Origin: Bryobacterales bacterium
Lineage (GTDB): Bacteria; Acidobacteriota; Terriglobia; Bryobacterales; UBA6623
Assembly (NCBI GenBank): GCA_028819215.1
Contig: JAPPMG010000073.1
Location: 38,880-102,879, forward strand
DNA: 64,000 bases
Direction of reading: 5' to 3'
The notes beneath the pieces are model-generated. The model searched no databases. It saw only the letters and a list, made by a program, of their open reading frames with translations, and was not told where the DNA came from. Below, piece by piece: positions 1-9,104 of this stretch (position 1 is its first letter; every line of letters begins with the position of its first letter). The translations under genes and the position numbers were made by a program.

Positions 1-347
1 TGGGCGCAGCCACACAAGGCGACATCGGGGAGCTCTTCCCCCCCTCGGATCCACAATGGGAGGGAGCGGACAGCAGCGTATTCTTGCGCCATGCGGCAGA
101 ACTCTTGACCGGATATGGGTGGAGGGTCGTCAACGTAGACGCCGTAGTCATCATCGAGAGACCGAGGCTGCTGCCGCACCGTGACCGCATCCGCCAGAAC
201 ATCGCTTCCCTGCTGGGAATCGAAGCGTCCGCGGTCGGCCTCAAAGCCAAGACTGGCGAGGGTGTCGGGCCGGTCGGCAGCGGCGAGTTGGCCGAGGCAC
301 ACGCTGTTGTGTTGATCGCGCGCCAAGAGACCCCTCGGCTCATGTGA
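1..347 (+). CDS. ispF: 2-C-methyl-D-erythritol 2,4-cyclodiphosphate synthase, 3' part
   Basis: This is the C-terminal part of IspF, the MEP-pathway enzyme that cyclises CDP-ME 2-phosphate to MEcPP with loss of CMP. The reading frame is open from base 3 to the TGA at 345-347, so the gene begins upstream of the window. The visible part starts with the GDIGELFPPSDPQWEGAD stretch, the family loop GDIGxxFPxxDP that follows the metal-site histidine. It continues through NVDAVVI, the PRLLPH helix, and the KAKTGEGVGPVGSGE segment that corresponds to the family KATTTExLGFxGRxEG. About 115 residues are present, against about 160 for a full protein. The TTG at 84 is an internal codon, not a start. Confidence 0.93.
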   Translation, partial: GAATQGDIGELFPPSDPQWEGADSSVFLRHAAELLTGYGWRVVNVDAVVIIERPRLLPHRDRIRQNIASLLGIEASAVGLKAKTGEGVGPVGSGELAEAHAVVLIARQETPRLM

Positions 348-510
348 GCCCTGGTCCGATCCGAAGACTTTGACGCTTCCCCAATCATCGCGCGCCTTGC
401 GTGGGAACATTGGCCCGTAGTCCTTCTGATCCCCGGAAGAGGGCGCGAATAGCCGTTTGGCTGGAGCCTGCCAGCCTGAGAAATTCGAGCCGGGGCCGTG
501 CCAAGCGCCG

Positions 511-516
511 TATAAT
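511..516 (+). promoter_or_regulatory. Candidate -10 box TATAAT of the DUF1549/DUF1553 gene
   Basis: A perfect TATAAT ends 6 nt before the GTG at 522, so transcription would begin at or very near the start codon (leaderless). No good -35 is visible 17 nt upstream. Confidence 0.4.
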
Positions 517-521
517 CTCAG

Positions 522-3500
522 GTGATCGTGCGAGTTCCGGCCCCACTGCTGCACATTTTGCTCGCTGGCGTCGCCCTAAGCCCGCTGGCGGGGGCGACCG
601 TGCAGTTCAACCGCGACATTCGCCCGATCCTGTCCGAGAATTGCTTTGCCTGCCATGGCCCTGACGCGGCCAAGCGCATGACATCGCTCCGCCTGGACAA
701 CGAACTGGGGGCGGCTACAGAGCTGAGCGGAGGGCGCAAGGCGATCGTGCCCGGCGATCCGGGCAGCAGCGAGTTGTTCCTGCGCGTGTCGGCTTCGGAC
801 CGGACTAGGCGCATGCCCCCGGCTGCCATGGGGCATGACCCGCTTACGGACCGCGAGATCGGCCTCCTGCGCCAGTGGATCGCCGAGGGTGCCCAGTGGC
901 AGGGGCACTGGGCGTTTCTGCCGCCGCAACGGCCCGCCGTGCCTGCTGTAGAGCACCCCGGCTGGCCTGCCAATCCGGTGGACAGCTTCGTCCTGCGCCG
1001 CATGCGCGCCGAGGGCTTGGAGCCATCGGCACCGGCATCGAAGGAAGCTCTGATCCGCAGAGCGAGCCTAGACCTGACGGGCATGCCCCCGGAACTCGAA
1101 GACATTGACGCCTTCATGGCAGATAATTCTCCAGACGCCTACGAGACCGTTGTGGACCGGCTCCTAGGGTCGCCCCGCTACGCCGAACGGATGGCGATCC
1201 GCTGGCTCGACGCTGCGCGCTACGCCGACACGAACGGTTACCAGACTGACGCCGAGCGCGACATGTGGCGGTGGCGCGACTGGGTTATCGAAGCGTTCGA
1301 TTCCAACAAGCCATTCGACGAATTCACCATCGAGCAGATCGCAGGCGACATGCTTCCCAACGCCCGCTTGGACCAAATCGTTGCCACTGGCTTCAATCGC
1401 AACCACCGGGGCAACGGCGAGGGCGGCATCGTCGACGCTGAGTACGCGGTGGAGTACGTAGTGGACCGCGTCGACACTACCTCGACCGTGTGGCTTGGAC
1501 TGACGCTTGGCTGCGCTCGCTGCCACGACCACAAGTACGACCCGTTCACCCAGCGGGAGTACTACGAGCTGTTCGCCTATTTCAACAACGTGCCAGAGAA
1601 GGGGAAGGCGTTCAAGTACGGCAATTCCCCGCCCTTCGTCAAGGCCCCGACCAGCGAGCAGCAGGCCACCTTGGCCCGGATGGACGGAGATCTATCCGCC
1701 CTGCGCGCGGACCGAGACCGTCTCGAGGAGCGCCACGCGAGCGAACGACCGGAGTGGGAGCGCGACGTCGCGAGCAAGCCCACCGAGTGGATCGACGGGC
1801 GCGACCTCACTCTTGCTTTCCCCGAAGGCCATGACCTGCCGAAGCCGACCGAGCAGGCGTTTGAATCCGGCAGCTTCGCCGAACTGGGCGACAAGGCCAA
1901 TTTCGGCTTTCGCGACCGCTTTAGCGTCACTGCTTGGATCCGACCGGAAGACCCGAACGGGACGATCGTTTCGAGGACCAAGCACGTACTGCCGGAAGAT
2001 GATACGCAATCCAATCCTGGCTGGGGCTTCTACCTCAAGGACGGAAATCTGCAGGTCAATCTGGTCAACCGCTGGCTGGACGACTGCCTGCGTCTGGAAA
2101 CGAAGCAGCCAGTCACGATCGGCAAGTGGCAGCAAGTGGGCTTCACCTATGACGGCACACGCCTGGCCTCGGGAGTCCGCATCTTCATCGATGGAGAGTC
2201 CGTCGATCTCAAGGTCATCCGCGATGAAATGAACCAAGAGATCCGCTCGAAGGAGCCCTTGCGCGTGGGCCGCGGCCTGGGGCTGGACTACCGGGGCAAA
2301 CTGCGCCGCCTGCTGGTCTACGGTCGCGCCTTGACCAGCGAAGAGATGCGCATGGCGTCTGAAGAGCGGAGCCTCGACGAGATCGCCGCTATCCCCGCGG
2401 CCGACCGCGCCCCGAACCAATCCCTGAAGCTCGAGCACGCCTATCGCGAGGCGCTGGGCCCGGCCGATCTGACGGCACTGTCGGCACGGATCCGGCAATC
2501 GGAGCACGAGCGCGCTCACTACTTCGACGCGGTGCCCACGGTGATGGTGATGCAAGAGGCGTCGCCCCGGCGCAAGACCTTCCGCCTGGACCGAGGGGCG
2601 TACGACGCACCGGCCGAGCAAGTGCAGCCGGGTCTGCCCGCGGCCCTGTCAAGCGTGGATCCGGGCGACAGGCTGGGCTTCGCCCGCTGGCTGGCCTCCC
2701 GCGACAATCCCCTGACAGCACGCGTCACCGTCAACCGCGTCTGGCAGATGCTGTGGGGCGCTGGCATCGTAAAGACGGTCGAAGACTTCGGATCGCAAGG
2801 TGAATGGCCCACCCACCCCGAATTGTTGGACTGGCTTGCGGTGGACTTCATGGAATCCGGCTGGGACATGAAGGCCCTAGTCAAGACGATCGTGATGAGC
2901 GCGGCCTACCGCCAGTCGTCCCGGCTGCGGCCAGGCGAGGACCGGTCGGATCCGGACAACCAGCTGCTGGCCCGCGGTCCTCGCCTACGCTTGCCCGCCG
3001 AGTCTGTACGAGACCTTAGCCTGGCCGTCTCCGGCCTCTTGGTCGAAGCGACGGGCGGCCCGTCGGTGCGTCCCTACCAGCCCGCGGGGCTGTGGACCGA
3101 GTTGGCCGGCGGCACCGACTACGCCGTGGGGAGTGGAGCAGACCTGTACCGAAGGAGCTTGTACACCTTCTGGAAGCGAGCCGTGCCGCCGCCATCGATG
3201 ATGCTCTTTGATTCCGCCGGGCGCGAAGCTTGCACGGTGCGCAGCGTGCGTACCAATACCCCCTTGCAGGCTCTGAACCGCATGAATGACGCCGCCTACA
3301 TGGAGGCATCGAAGGCGCTCGCCGGCAGGGCGCTGCGCGAAGCAGGCGCCGGGCGTGACCAGCGCTTGGGCTACATGTTCCGCCTGGCGACCTCGCGGCG
3401 CCCCAACGAGCTGGAGACGCAGGTCCTGTCGTCAGGATTCAACCACCACCTGGATCGCTTCCGCAGCGATCCGAACGCGGCGACTGCATTGCTGGGCGAC

Positions 3501-3602
3501 CGACCCAGGCACCCCGCCGAAGTCTCGCAACCCGAAGCCGCGGCATACACGATGATGGCCAGCTTGGTGCTGAACTTGGACGAGACGATCACGCGAGAGT
3601 AG
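522..3602 (+). CDS. Secreted PSCyt1-DUF1549-LamG-DUF1553 protein
   Basis: A large exported protein (1026 aa) of the planctomycete cytochrome C-like class. An N-terminal signal peptide (residues 1-25, ending near PLAGA) is followed by PSCyt1 with a CFACH haem motif at Cys41. DUF1549/PSCyt2 spans about 150-365 and holds a second haem-type motif, CARCHDHKYDP, at about residue 331. A LamG/concanavalin-like insert occupies about 445-605, and DUF1553 runs from about 710 to the end. Proteins of this build are usually encoded beside DUF1501 proteins, as here at 4471. They are thought to act in periplasmic or surface breakdown of complex organic matter, but the biochemistry is unproven. The start is GTG 522; GTG 528 is also possible. 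Either lies just after a TATAAT, suggesting a leaderless message. Confidence 0.88.
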   Translation: MIVRVPAPLLHILLAGVALSPLAGATVQFNRDIRPILSENCFACHGPDAAKRMTSLRLDNELGAATELSGGRKAIVPGDPGSSELFLRVSASDRTRRMPPAAMGHDPLTDREIGLLRQWIAEGAQWQGHWAFLPPQRPAVPAVEHPGWPANPVDSFVLRRMRAEGLEPSAPASKEALIRRASLDLTGMPPELEDIDAFMADNSPDAYETVVDRLLGSPRYAERMAIRWLDAARYADTNGYQTDAERDMWRWRDWVIEAFDSNKPFDEFTIEQIAGDMLPNARLDQIVATGFNRNHRGNGEGGIVDAEYAVEYVVDRVDTTSTVWLGLTLGCARCHDHKYDPFTQREYYELFAYFNNVPEKGKAFKYGNSPPFVKAPTSEQQATLARMDGDLSALRADRDRLEERHASERPEWERDVASKPTEWIDGRDLTLAFPEGHDLPKPTEQAFESGSFAELGDKANFGFRDRFSVTAWIRPEDPNGTIVSRTKHVLPEDDTQSNPGWGFYLKDGNLQVNLVNRWLDDCLRLETKQPVTIGKWQQVGFTYDGTRLASGVRIFIDGESVDLKVIRDEMNQEIRSKEPLRVGRGLGLDYRGKLRRLLVYGRALTSEEMRMASEERSLDEIAAIPAADRAPNQSLKLEHAYREALGPADLTALSARIRQSEHERAHYFDAVPTVMVMQEASPRRKTFRLDRGAYDAPAEQVQPGLPAALSSVDPGDRLGFARWLASRDNPLTARVTVNRVWQMLWGAGIVKTVEDFGSQGEWPTHPELLDWLAVDFMESGWDMKALVKTIVMSAAYRQSSRLRPGEDRSDPDNQLLARGPRLRLPAESVRDLSLAVSGLLVEATGGPSVRPYQPAGLWTELAGGTDYAVGSGADLYRRSLYTFWKRAVPPPSMMLFDSAGREACTVRSVRTNTPLQALNRMNDAAYMEASKALAGRALREAGAGRDQRLGYMFRLATSRRPNELETQVLSSGFNHHLDRFRSDPNAATALLGDRPRHPAEVSQPEAAAYTMMASLVLNLDETITRE

Positions 3603-3769
3603 AGCGCGCTCGAAGAGATCCCGAACGCCCGGTGTCGTAGCCTGGCACGGCACCACCGAAAGAAGCTTGTTCGAGCAAGAGGCTCGGCACGGACGGTCGT
3701 TCTCAGCGGCCGCCGGGTACTGTGAACGCCGCGCGGAGCGAAGGCCGCATCGGATTGAGCACCCGAAGA

Positions 3770-4162
3770 ATGACCATGCAGACCAAGTACATTCCCGAAA
3801 ACTACGACGCGCTGGCCCCAGACGGCTCGGAGATCCGCGTCCTTGCGGCCACGGCGAGCGGGAGCATGGCGCACTGCTCGTTGCCTCCCGGGCGAACCTC
3901 GGTGGCGGTGGCGCACAGAACGGTGGAGGAGGTCTGGTACTTCCTTGCCGGCAGGGGCGAGGTTTGGCGCAAGCTCGGCGAGAGAGGGGAAGTCGTGGAG
4001 GTTTCGCCCGGCGCTTCTCTCGCAATCCCCCTCGGCACTCACTTCCAGTTCAGGAACACCGGGGATACACCGCTGGAGTTCGTCTTGGCGACGATTCCTC
4101 CTTGGCCGGGTGACGACGAAGCCTACCGTGTCCCTGGCCGCTGGCCAACGGGAGACGATTGA
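3770..4162 (+). CDS. Small single-domain cupin protein
   Basis: A 130-aa cupin. Motif 1 is seen as PGRTSVAVAHRTVEEVWYFLAGRGEVW: the usual GxxxxxHxH...E pattern with His and Glu retained. Motif 2 lies in the PGASLAIPLGTHFQFRN segment, with the glycine and histidine. Small cupins of this type act as sugar or keto-acid isomerases, dioxygenases or plain binding proteins; nothing here fixes the reaction. There is no signal peptide, so it is probably cytosolic. It lies between the DUF1553 and DUF1501 genes, which normally sit together, so it may belong to the same catabolic locus. ATG 3770 (or ATG 3776) is preferred over the longer GTG frame from 3722, because homology-like sequence starts only there. 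Confidence 0.72.
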   Translation: MTMQTKYIPENYDALAPDGSEIRVLAATASGSMAHCSLPPGRTSVAVAHRTVEEVWYFLAGRGEVWRKLGERGEVVEVSPGASLAIPLGTHFQFRNTGDTPLEFVLATIPPWPGDDEAYRVPGRWPTGDD

Positions 4163-4470
4163 TTCCCTTAGCCGACCTGCTTGGCTAGACACTCAGGCGC
4201 CGTGTTACGTGATCCGCTTGGTCGAGCGAGACTCTGGGTGGATCGTCCGACCTCGCTGTCGAGCCCTCCGCCAGAGATATGCCCGGCGCAGAAGCGCCCT
4301 GGTCAAGACGCTTGGTCGAAGCGATGTTGGCTTCCCCGGATCAGCGGGGAGAGCCAAGGGCCGCAGCGGCACGAAACCAGATCTCGGAGCGGTCCCTGAT
4401 GCCCTAGCGCGGCCGGACACGTGAACTCTGCCGCCACTGGCAGGCGTATAATGGACGCGGATTCGAGACC
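4163..4470. other. Intergenic, 308 nt, holding the DUF1501 promoter
   Basis: No coding sequence is supported; the short frames here have no recognisable motifs. The only feature seen is TATAAT at 4447-4452. Confidence 0.5.
4447..4452 (+). promoter_or_regulatory. Candidate -10 box TATAAT of the DUF1501 gene
   Basis: A perfect TATAAT in the context CGTATAAT, the same CG prefix as the box at 511. It ends 19 nt before ATG 4471, predicting a leader of about 11 nt. No convincing -35 is present. Confidence 0.45.
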
Positions 4471-5901
4471 ATGCCACAACCCTTTGCGGCATCCGCTCTC
4501 TGCACGCGACGCCACTTCTTCGGCAAGAGTGCATACGGATTGGGCATAGCCGCCCTCGGCAGCCTTCTGGGAGAGGAGCTGCCAGCCTCCGGACTGCCGG
4601 GGCTGCCCCACTTTGCACCCAAGGCAAAGCGGGTGGTCTACCTTTTCCAATCCGGCGCGCCGTCGCAGTTGGACATGTTCGACTATAAGCCGGGACTCGA
4701 AGCGCTCAGCGGCCAGGACCTGCCCTCATCGGTGCGCCAGGGACAGCGTCTGACTGCCATGACCGCCACGCAGTCGTCATTTCCGATAGCGCCATCGATC
4801 TTCGAGTTCCGCCAGCGCGGACAAACCGGCGCTTGGATGAGCGATCTGCTGCCTCACACGGCCGAGATCGCCGATCGCCTGTGCGTGGTCAAGTCCATGC
4901 ATACCGAGGCGATCAACCACGATCCGGCCGTCACATTCTTCCAGACCGGAGCGCAACTGGCAGGCCGGCCTTCCATCGGCGCGTGGATCTCCTACGGGCT
5001 CGGCAGCGCGAACCGCGACCTTCCCGGCTTCGTCGTGATGGTCTCGTCAGGCTCGGGCCGCAACGGACAGCCGCTCTACGACCGGCTCTGGGGAAGCGGC
5101 TTCCTTCCGACCCGCTACCAAGGGGTCAAGTTCCGCTCGAACAGCGACCCCGTCCTCTATCTGTCTGACCCAGAGGGCATTGACCGCGACGGCCGACGGC
5201 GGTTCTTGGATGATCTGGGCCGGCTCAACCAGATCAAGTACGACGACTTCGGCGATCCCGAGATACTTACGCGCATCTCGCAGTACGAGATGGCATTTCG
5301 CATGCAGGCATCGGTGCCAGAGCTGACGGATATCTCGTCCGAGCCCGAATCCACCTTCGAACTCTATGGTCCCGATTCGCGCACTCCCGGCACCTATGCG
5401 GCGAACTGCCTGCTGGCGCGCCGGCTGCTGGAACGAGACGTGCGCTACGTGCAGCTGTTCCACCGCGGCTGGGACCAGCACACCGACCTGCCAGGCCAGA
5501 TCCGGAGGCAGTGCAAGGACACGGACCAGGCCTCGGCCGCGTTGGTCAAGGACCTAGACCGGCGCGGCTTGCTCAAGGACACGCTGGTCGTCTGGGGCGG
5601 CGAATTCGGCCGCACAGTGTACAGCCAAGGCAAGCTCACGGCCGACAACTACGGGCGCGACCACCACCCGCGCTGCTTTACTATCTGGCTCGCCGGGGCG
5701 GGCATTCGACCGGGAGTGATTGGCGAAACCGACGACTTCAGCTACAACATCACCGAGGATCCCGTACACGTGCATGACCTCCACGCGACCGTCCTGCACC
5801 TGCTAGGGATCGACCATGAGAAGCTTACGTTCAAGTACCAAGGGCGCAATTTCCGCTTGACCGACGTTCACGGCAGGCTCGTCAAGAAGGCGATGGCATA
5901 G
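4471..5901 (+). CDS. Tat-exported DUF1501 family protein
   Basis: A DUF1501 protein (476 aa), a family in the alkaline phosphatase/sulfatase-like fold. The N-terminus has a twin-arginine signal: R13-R14 in [10 protein letters not shown], then a hydrophobic stretch of about 20 residues. Export of a folded, probably metal-containing protein is therefore likely. Family-typical segments are [21 protein letters not shown] near residue 52, [17 protein letters not shown] near 147, the HRGWDQH motif at about 331 and WGGEFGRT near 370, followed by the metal-site-like [12 protein letters not shown]1501 genes usually sit next to PSCyt1/DUF1549/DUF1553 genes, here at 522-3602. The pair is predicted to work together outside the cytoplasm; the substrate is unknown. 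Confidence 0.88.
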   Translation: MPQPFAASALCTRRHFFGKSAYGLGIAALGSLLGEELPASGLPGLPHFAPKAKRVVYLFQSGAPSQLDMFDYKPGLEALSGQDLPSSVRQGQRLTAMTATQSSFPIAPSIFEFRQRGQTGAWMSDLLPHTAEIADRLCVVKSMHTEAINHDPAVTFFQTGAQLAGRPSIGAWISYGLGSANRDLPGFVVMVSSGSGRNGQPLYDRLWGSGFLPTRYQGVKFRSNSDPVLYLSDPEGIDRDGRRRFLDDLGRLNQIKYDDFGDPEILTRISQYEMAFRMQASVPELTDISSEPESTFELYGPDSRTPGTYAANCLLARRLLERDVRYVQLFHRGWDQHTDLPGQIRRQCKDTDQASAALVKDLDRRGLLKDTLVVWGGEFGRTVYSQGKLTADNYGRDHHPRCFTIWLAGAGIRPGVIGETDDFSYNITEDPVHVHDLHATVLHLLGIDHEKLTFKYQGRNFRLTDVHGRLVKKAMA

Positions 5902-5945
5902 CCGCGAGACCGCCCGACAGTCCCGTCCCTCCTTTGAAGCCCCCG

Positions 5946-6182
5946 ATGCAACGCATCCTTGCCCTTTTGGCAGTAGTCCTCTTCGCGGCCCTGCACCAAG
6001 ATTTCTGGCTGTGGGACGACACCACGCTGGTCTTCGGGTTCCTGCCGTCCGGCCTGGCCTATCACGCGGCGTACTCAGTGGCCACTGCCGGAGTGTGGCT
6101 GTTCGTCGTGCGCTACGCCTGGCCGGCAGGGCTGGATGAGGCAGGGGATTCGCGCGAAGGCACCGGGGAACGCGCCCAGTGA
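5946..6182 (+). CDS. DUF3311 small membrane protein
   Basis: A 78-aa protein with two predicted membrane helices (RILALLAVVLFAAL and the VFGFLPSGLAYHAAYSVATAGVWLFVV region). This is the usual form of DUF3311 proteins, which sit directly upstream of sodium:solute symporters. That is the case here: its TGA overlaps the GTG of the symporter as GTGA, so the two are translationally coupled. It is probably an accessory subunit of the transporter (inference from context). ATG 5946 is preferred over the TTG at 5934. It starts 44 nt after the DUF1501 gene and probably shares its transcript. Confidence 0.78.
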   Translation: MQRILALLAVVLFAALHQDFWLWDDTTLVFGFLPSGLAYHAAYSVATAGVWLFVVRYAWPAGLDEAGDSREGTGERAQ

Positions 6183-7711
6183 CGCAATTCGGCATCATCT
6201 GCGCCTATCTCTGCGTCCTGATCGGCCTTGGCTTTCTGAGCAACCGCTCGTTCCGCGGGACGGCCCAAGACTTCTTCCTCGCGAGCCGCACCATCGGGCC
6301 GACACTGCTGCTGCTCTCCGTCTTCGGCACGGCCATGACAGCTTTTTCGCTGGTGGGCAGCACCGGCGAAGCCTACCGTAGCGGCATCGGAGTGTACGGG
6401 CTGATGGCGTCTTCGTCCGGCATCGTCCATACGGCCGTGTTCTACTTTGCGGGCCTGCGGCTGTGGTCCTTCGGCGCACGCTACGGCTATACGACCCAGA
6501 TCCAGTTCTTTCGCGACAGGTTTGAGAGTCGGACGCTCGGGCTGCTCCTGTTTCCTGTCTTGGTCGGCTTGGTCATCCCGTACGTTCTGATCGGACTCCT
6601 CGGCGCCGGAAGTCTGGTGCAAGCGCTCACGCAGGGCGCGTTTCCTCGGCTGTTCGAATCGACCGGGGGGGCCGTGCCGCCATGGCTGACCGGGCTGGGG
6701 GTCGCGGCTGTGGTGCTGTTGTACGTGTTCGTTGGAGGGTTGCGCGGGGCTGCCTGGGCCAACGCGCTTCAAGCGGGCGTGTTTATCGTCACCGGGATCG
6801 CAACGTTCCTGGTGATCGCTCCCAAGCTCGGCGGGGTCGCGGCCGCAACGGAGGCAGTGCTGGCGGTCCATCCCGACAAACTCACCCGGACGGGGAACTT
6901 CGGCCAGTTGCACTTCTTCAGCTACTGCTTCATCCCGCTATCGATCGGGATGTTCCCCCACGTCTACCAGCACTGGCTGACCGCAAAGTCGGCAAGGTCG
7001 TTCAAGCCGCTGCTGGTGCTGCACCCTGTCTGCACGATGCTGGTTTGGCTGCCGTGCGTCCTTATCGGCGTCTGGGCCACTGCGGCGGTGCTACCCGATG
7101 GCACCTCGGTCATCGCTCCGGACTCGCCCGTCAACAGCGAGCTGGGCGCCATGGTGGGCGCGCTCACCACTCCGGTGCTGGGCGGCCTGCTCGGCGCCGG
7201 CATCCTGGCGGCCGTGATGTCCTCGCTCGACTCACAGTTCCTTGCGATCGGCTCGATGGTCACGAACGATATCGCGGTCGACCTGCTCGGCAAGGGACGC
7301 CTCGACGACCGCGCCAAGGTCCGGCTGGGCCGGCTGGTCGTGATCGGCATCGCCGCGGCAGCCTACTTGTGCTCGCTGGCCGAGCCCCGCAGCGTCTTCA
7401 CGCTCGGCGTGTGGTGCTTCAGCGGCTACTCGGCTCTGTTCCCGGTCGCGGTCGCAGCGATCTACTGGCGCCGGGCCACAGCCGCCGGAGCGATAGCGGC
7501 CGTGCTCGCGACGGTCGCGGTCGGCTGGGCGTTCTTCCGCGCCGGCGGCTACGGCAGCGATCCCGGGTACCTCTTCATGGGCATGCTTCCGGTTGTGCCG
7601 ATGGTGGCGGCCTCGACGGTTGCGCTGGTAGGAGTCTCGCTTGCGACGGCCCCGCCGTCGGAGAGCACGCTGGCCAAGTTCTTCCGTTCGTCCGGGCCGC
7701 GCCAGGCCTGA
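6179..7711 (+). CDS. Sodium:solute symporter (SSS family)
   Basis: A 510-aa integral membrane protein with about 13 predicted helices, the usual topology of SSS transporters such as PanF, PutP and sugar or acetate permeases. Typical features are the N-terminal FLASRTIGPTLLLLSVFGTAMTAFS segment after helix 1, in which the F-L-A-R/S-R-T-G signature leads into the first Na+-site helix, and the AAVMSSLDSQFLAIGSMVTNDI stretch (about residues 340-365), which contains the SSLDSQ signature near the second sodium site. The solute cannot be told from sequence. The GTG start overlaps the DUF3311 stop. With the DUF1553, cupin and DUF1501 genes upstream, it may import the product of their extracytoplasmic chemistry (inference). 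Confidence 0.9.
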   Translation: MTQFGIICAYLCVLIGLGFLSNRSFRGTAQDFFLASRTIGPTLLLLSVFGTAMTAFSLVGSTGEAYRSGIGVYGLMASSSGIVHTAVFYFAGLRLWSFGARYGYTTQIQFFRDRFESRTLGLLLFPVLVGLVIPYVLIGLLGAGSLVQALTQGAFPRLFESTGGAVPPWLTGLGVAAVVLLYVFVGGLRGAAWANALQAGVFIVTGIATFLVIAPKLGGVAAATEAVLAVHPDKLTRTGNFGQLHFFSYCFIPLSIGMFPHVYQHWLTAKSARSFKPLLVLHPVCTMLVWLPCVLIGVWATAAVLPDGTSVIAPDSPVNSELGAMVGALTTPVLGGLLGAGILAAVMSSLDSQFLAIGSMVTNDIAVDLLGKGRLDDRAKVRLGRLVVIGIAAAAYLCSLAEPRSVFTLGVWCFSGYSALFPVAVAAIYWRRATAAGAIAAVLATVAVGWAFFRAGGYGSDPGYLFMGMLPVVPMVAASTVALVGVSLATAPPSESTLAKFFRSSGPRQA

Positions 7712-7776
7712 GGCACCTCGCACCGGCGCGCGACGGGCTTGCCCGGGCCGGAAGAGGCCTTGCCAGCCAAGCGGGC

Positions 7777-7782
7777 TAGACT
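7777..7782 (+). promoter_or_regulatory. Candidate -10 box TAGACT of the glycosyltransferase gene
   Basis: TAGACT in the context GGGCTAGACTGGA, one of several near-identical boxes in the window (11272, 14680, 17988). It would give a leader of about 47 nt before GTG 7836. No -35 at normal spacing was found. Confidence 0.35.
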
Positions 7783-7835
7783 GGACTGCAAGTGCCGACA
7801 AGATCCGATGCCCGCGCTGCTAGGCACTGACAGCC

Positions 7836-9104
7836 GTGAAGATTACGTACATTACTGCCGGAGCGGCAGGCACGATCTGCGGTAACTGTTTGCGGGACAA
7901 CGCCCTCGCCGGGGCCCTGAAGAGGGTCGGCCACGAGGTCGTCCTATTGCCGGCCTACACGCCGCTGCTGACCGACGAAGAAGATGTCAGCGACCGGCGC
8001 GTCGTGTTGAGCGGGGTCAACCTCTACCTGCAGAGCAAGTTCAGGCTCGCCCGCTCGATCGGCCTGCTGGACCCCCTCCTCGACCACCCCCGCCTGCTGC
8101 GGTGGGCATCGAGTTTCGCTGTGCAGACGAACCCGGCACAGCTGGGAGAAATGACGCGGGACACGTTTCTCGGAGATCGCGGGCCATACCAACGGGAAAT
8201 CCGCAAGCTGGTAGGGGTGCTGCGGGACTTGCAGCCCGACATCGTCCACTTGACCAACTCCATGCTGGCTTCGGTGGCGGCTCCGATCAAGCGCCATCTA
8301 GGCGTGCCGGTCGTCTGCTCCCTGCAAGGGGAGGCCGACTTCCTGGCTGGCTTGCCGGAGCCGAGGCGGAGCGAGTGCTACGACCTGCTGCGCGGGCACG
8401 CGGCCCAAGTGGACGGCTGGATCGCGCCCTGCCGCGACCAGATCGATACCATGCGCGCTGCTCTCGGCGTGGAAGCCGAGCAGTTCGAGACGATCCTGCC
8501 GGGCATCTCAACAGACGGGTACAGCCGGGCCAGGGTCCGCTCGGGAGATCGCTTCGTCGTCGGCTTTCTCGCCCGGATCTCAGAAGAGAAGGGGTTGAGC
8601 GTGCTGGCCCGCGCCGTCGACCTCCTGCGCAAGCGACATCCCGAACGGACAATCGAGCTGCGCGTGGCGGGCTGGCGAGCCGACACCAAGCAAGCCTACA
8701 TCGATGGATTGCGCAAGCGGTACAGCTTCGACGACCTAGGGTACTTGGAGCGCGATGAGAAGATCGCGTTCCTAGAAGGGCTGGACGCGTTTTCCGTCCC
8801 GGCCACGTACCGGGCATCGAAGGGCCTCTACGTCTTGGAAGCGCTTGCTGCCGGGGTTCCCGTTGTGCAACCACGCATCGGCGTGTTTCCAGAATTGCTC
8901 GACATGACAGGTGGCGGGCTGTCCTGCACGCCTGGTGACAGCGAGGATCTGGCCGCCAAGCTTGAAACGCTGATGACGGACGCCGCGTCCGCGAGCCAAT
9001 TGGGGCATAAGGGCCGCGGCAAGCTGCACACCCACGGCACGGCCGAGCGCATGGCAGACCAGACTCTGGCGGTATACGAACAGCTGCTGGCCGACAGCGC
9101 CTAG
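7836..9104 (+). CDS. Glycosyltransferase family 4 (GT-B fold)
   Basis: A 422-aa GT-B protein. The N-terminal domain begins MKITYITAGAAGTICGNCLRDNALA, with the glycine-rich acceptor loop and an unusual CxxC (CGNC) in it. The C-terminal nucleotide-sugar domain begins near RFVVGFLARISEEKG (about residue 240). It holds the GT4 sugar-phosphate motif region SKGLYVLEALAAGVPVVQP at about 328-346, where the last Glu of EX7E is kept but the usual E-x-F-G-L start is SKGLY. Donor and acceptor are unknown; the product could be a surface glycan or glycolipid. The gene starts with GTG and has no strong Shine-Dalgarno. Its TAG stop shares the palindrome CTAG with the stop of the convergent HAD gene. Confidence 0.82.
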   Translation: MKITYITAGAAGTICGNCLRDNALAGALKRVGHEVVLLPAYTPLLTDEEDVSDRRVVLSGVNLYLQSKFRLARSIGLLDPLLDHPRLLRWASSFAVQTNPAQLGEMTRDTFLGDRGPYQREIRKLVGVLRDLQPDIVHLTNSMLASVAAPIKRHLGVPVVCSLQGEADFLAGLPEPRRSECYDLLRGHAAQVDGWIAPCRDQIDTMRAALGVEAEQFETILPGISTDGYSRARVRSGDRFVVGFLARISEEKGLSVLARAVDLLRKRHPERTIELRVAGWRADTKQAYIDGLRKRYSFDDLGYLERDEKIAFLEGLDAFSVPATYRASKGLYVLEALAAGVPVVQPRIGVFPELLDMTGGGLSCTPGDSEDLAAKLETLMTDAASASQLGHKGRGKLHTHGTAERMADQTLAVYEQLLADSA

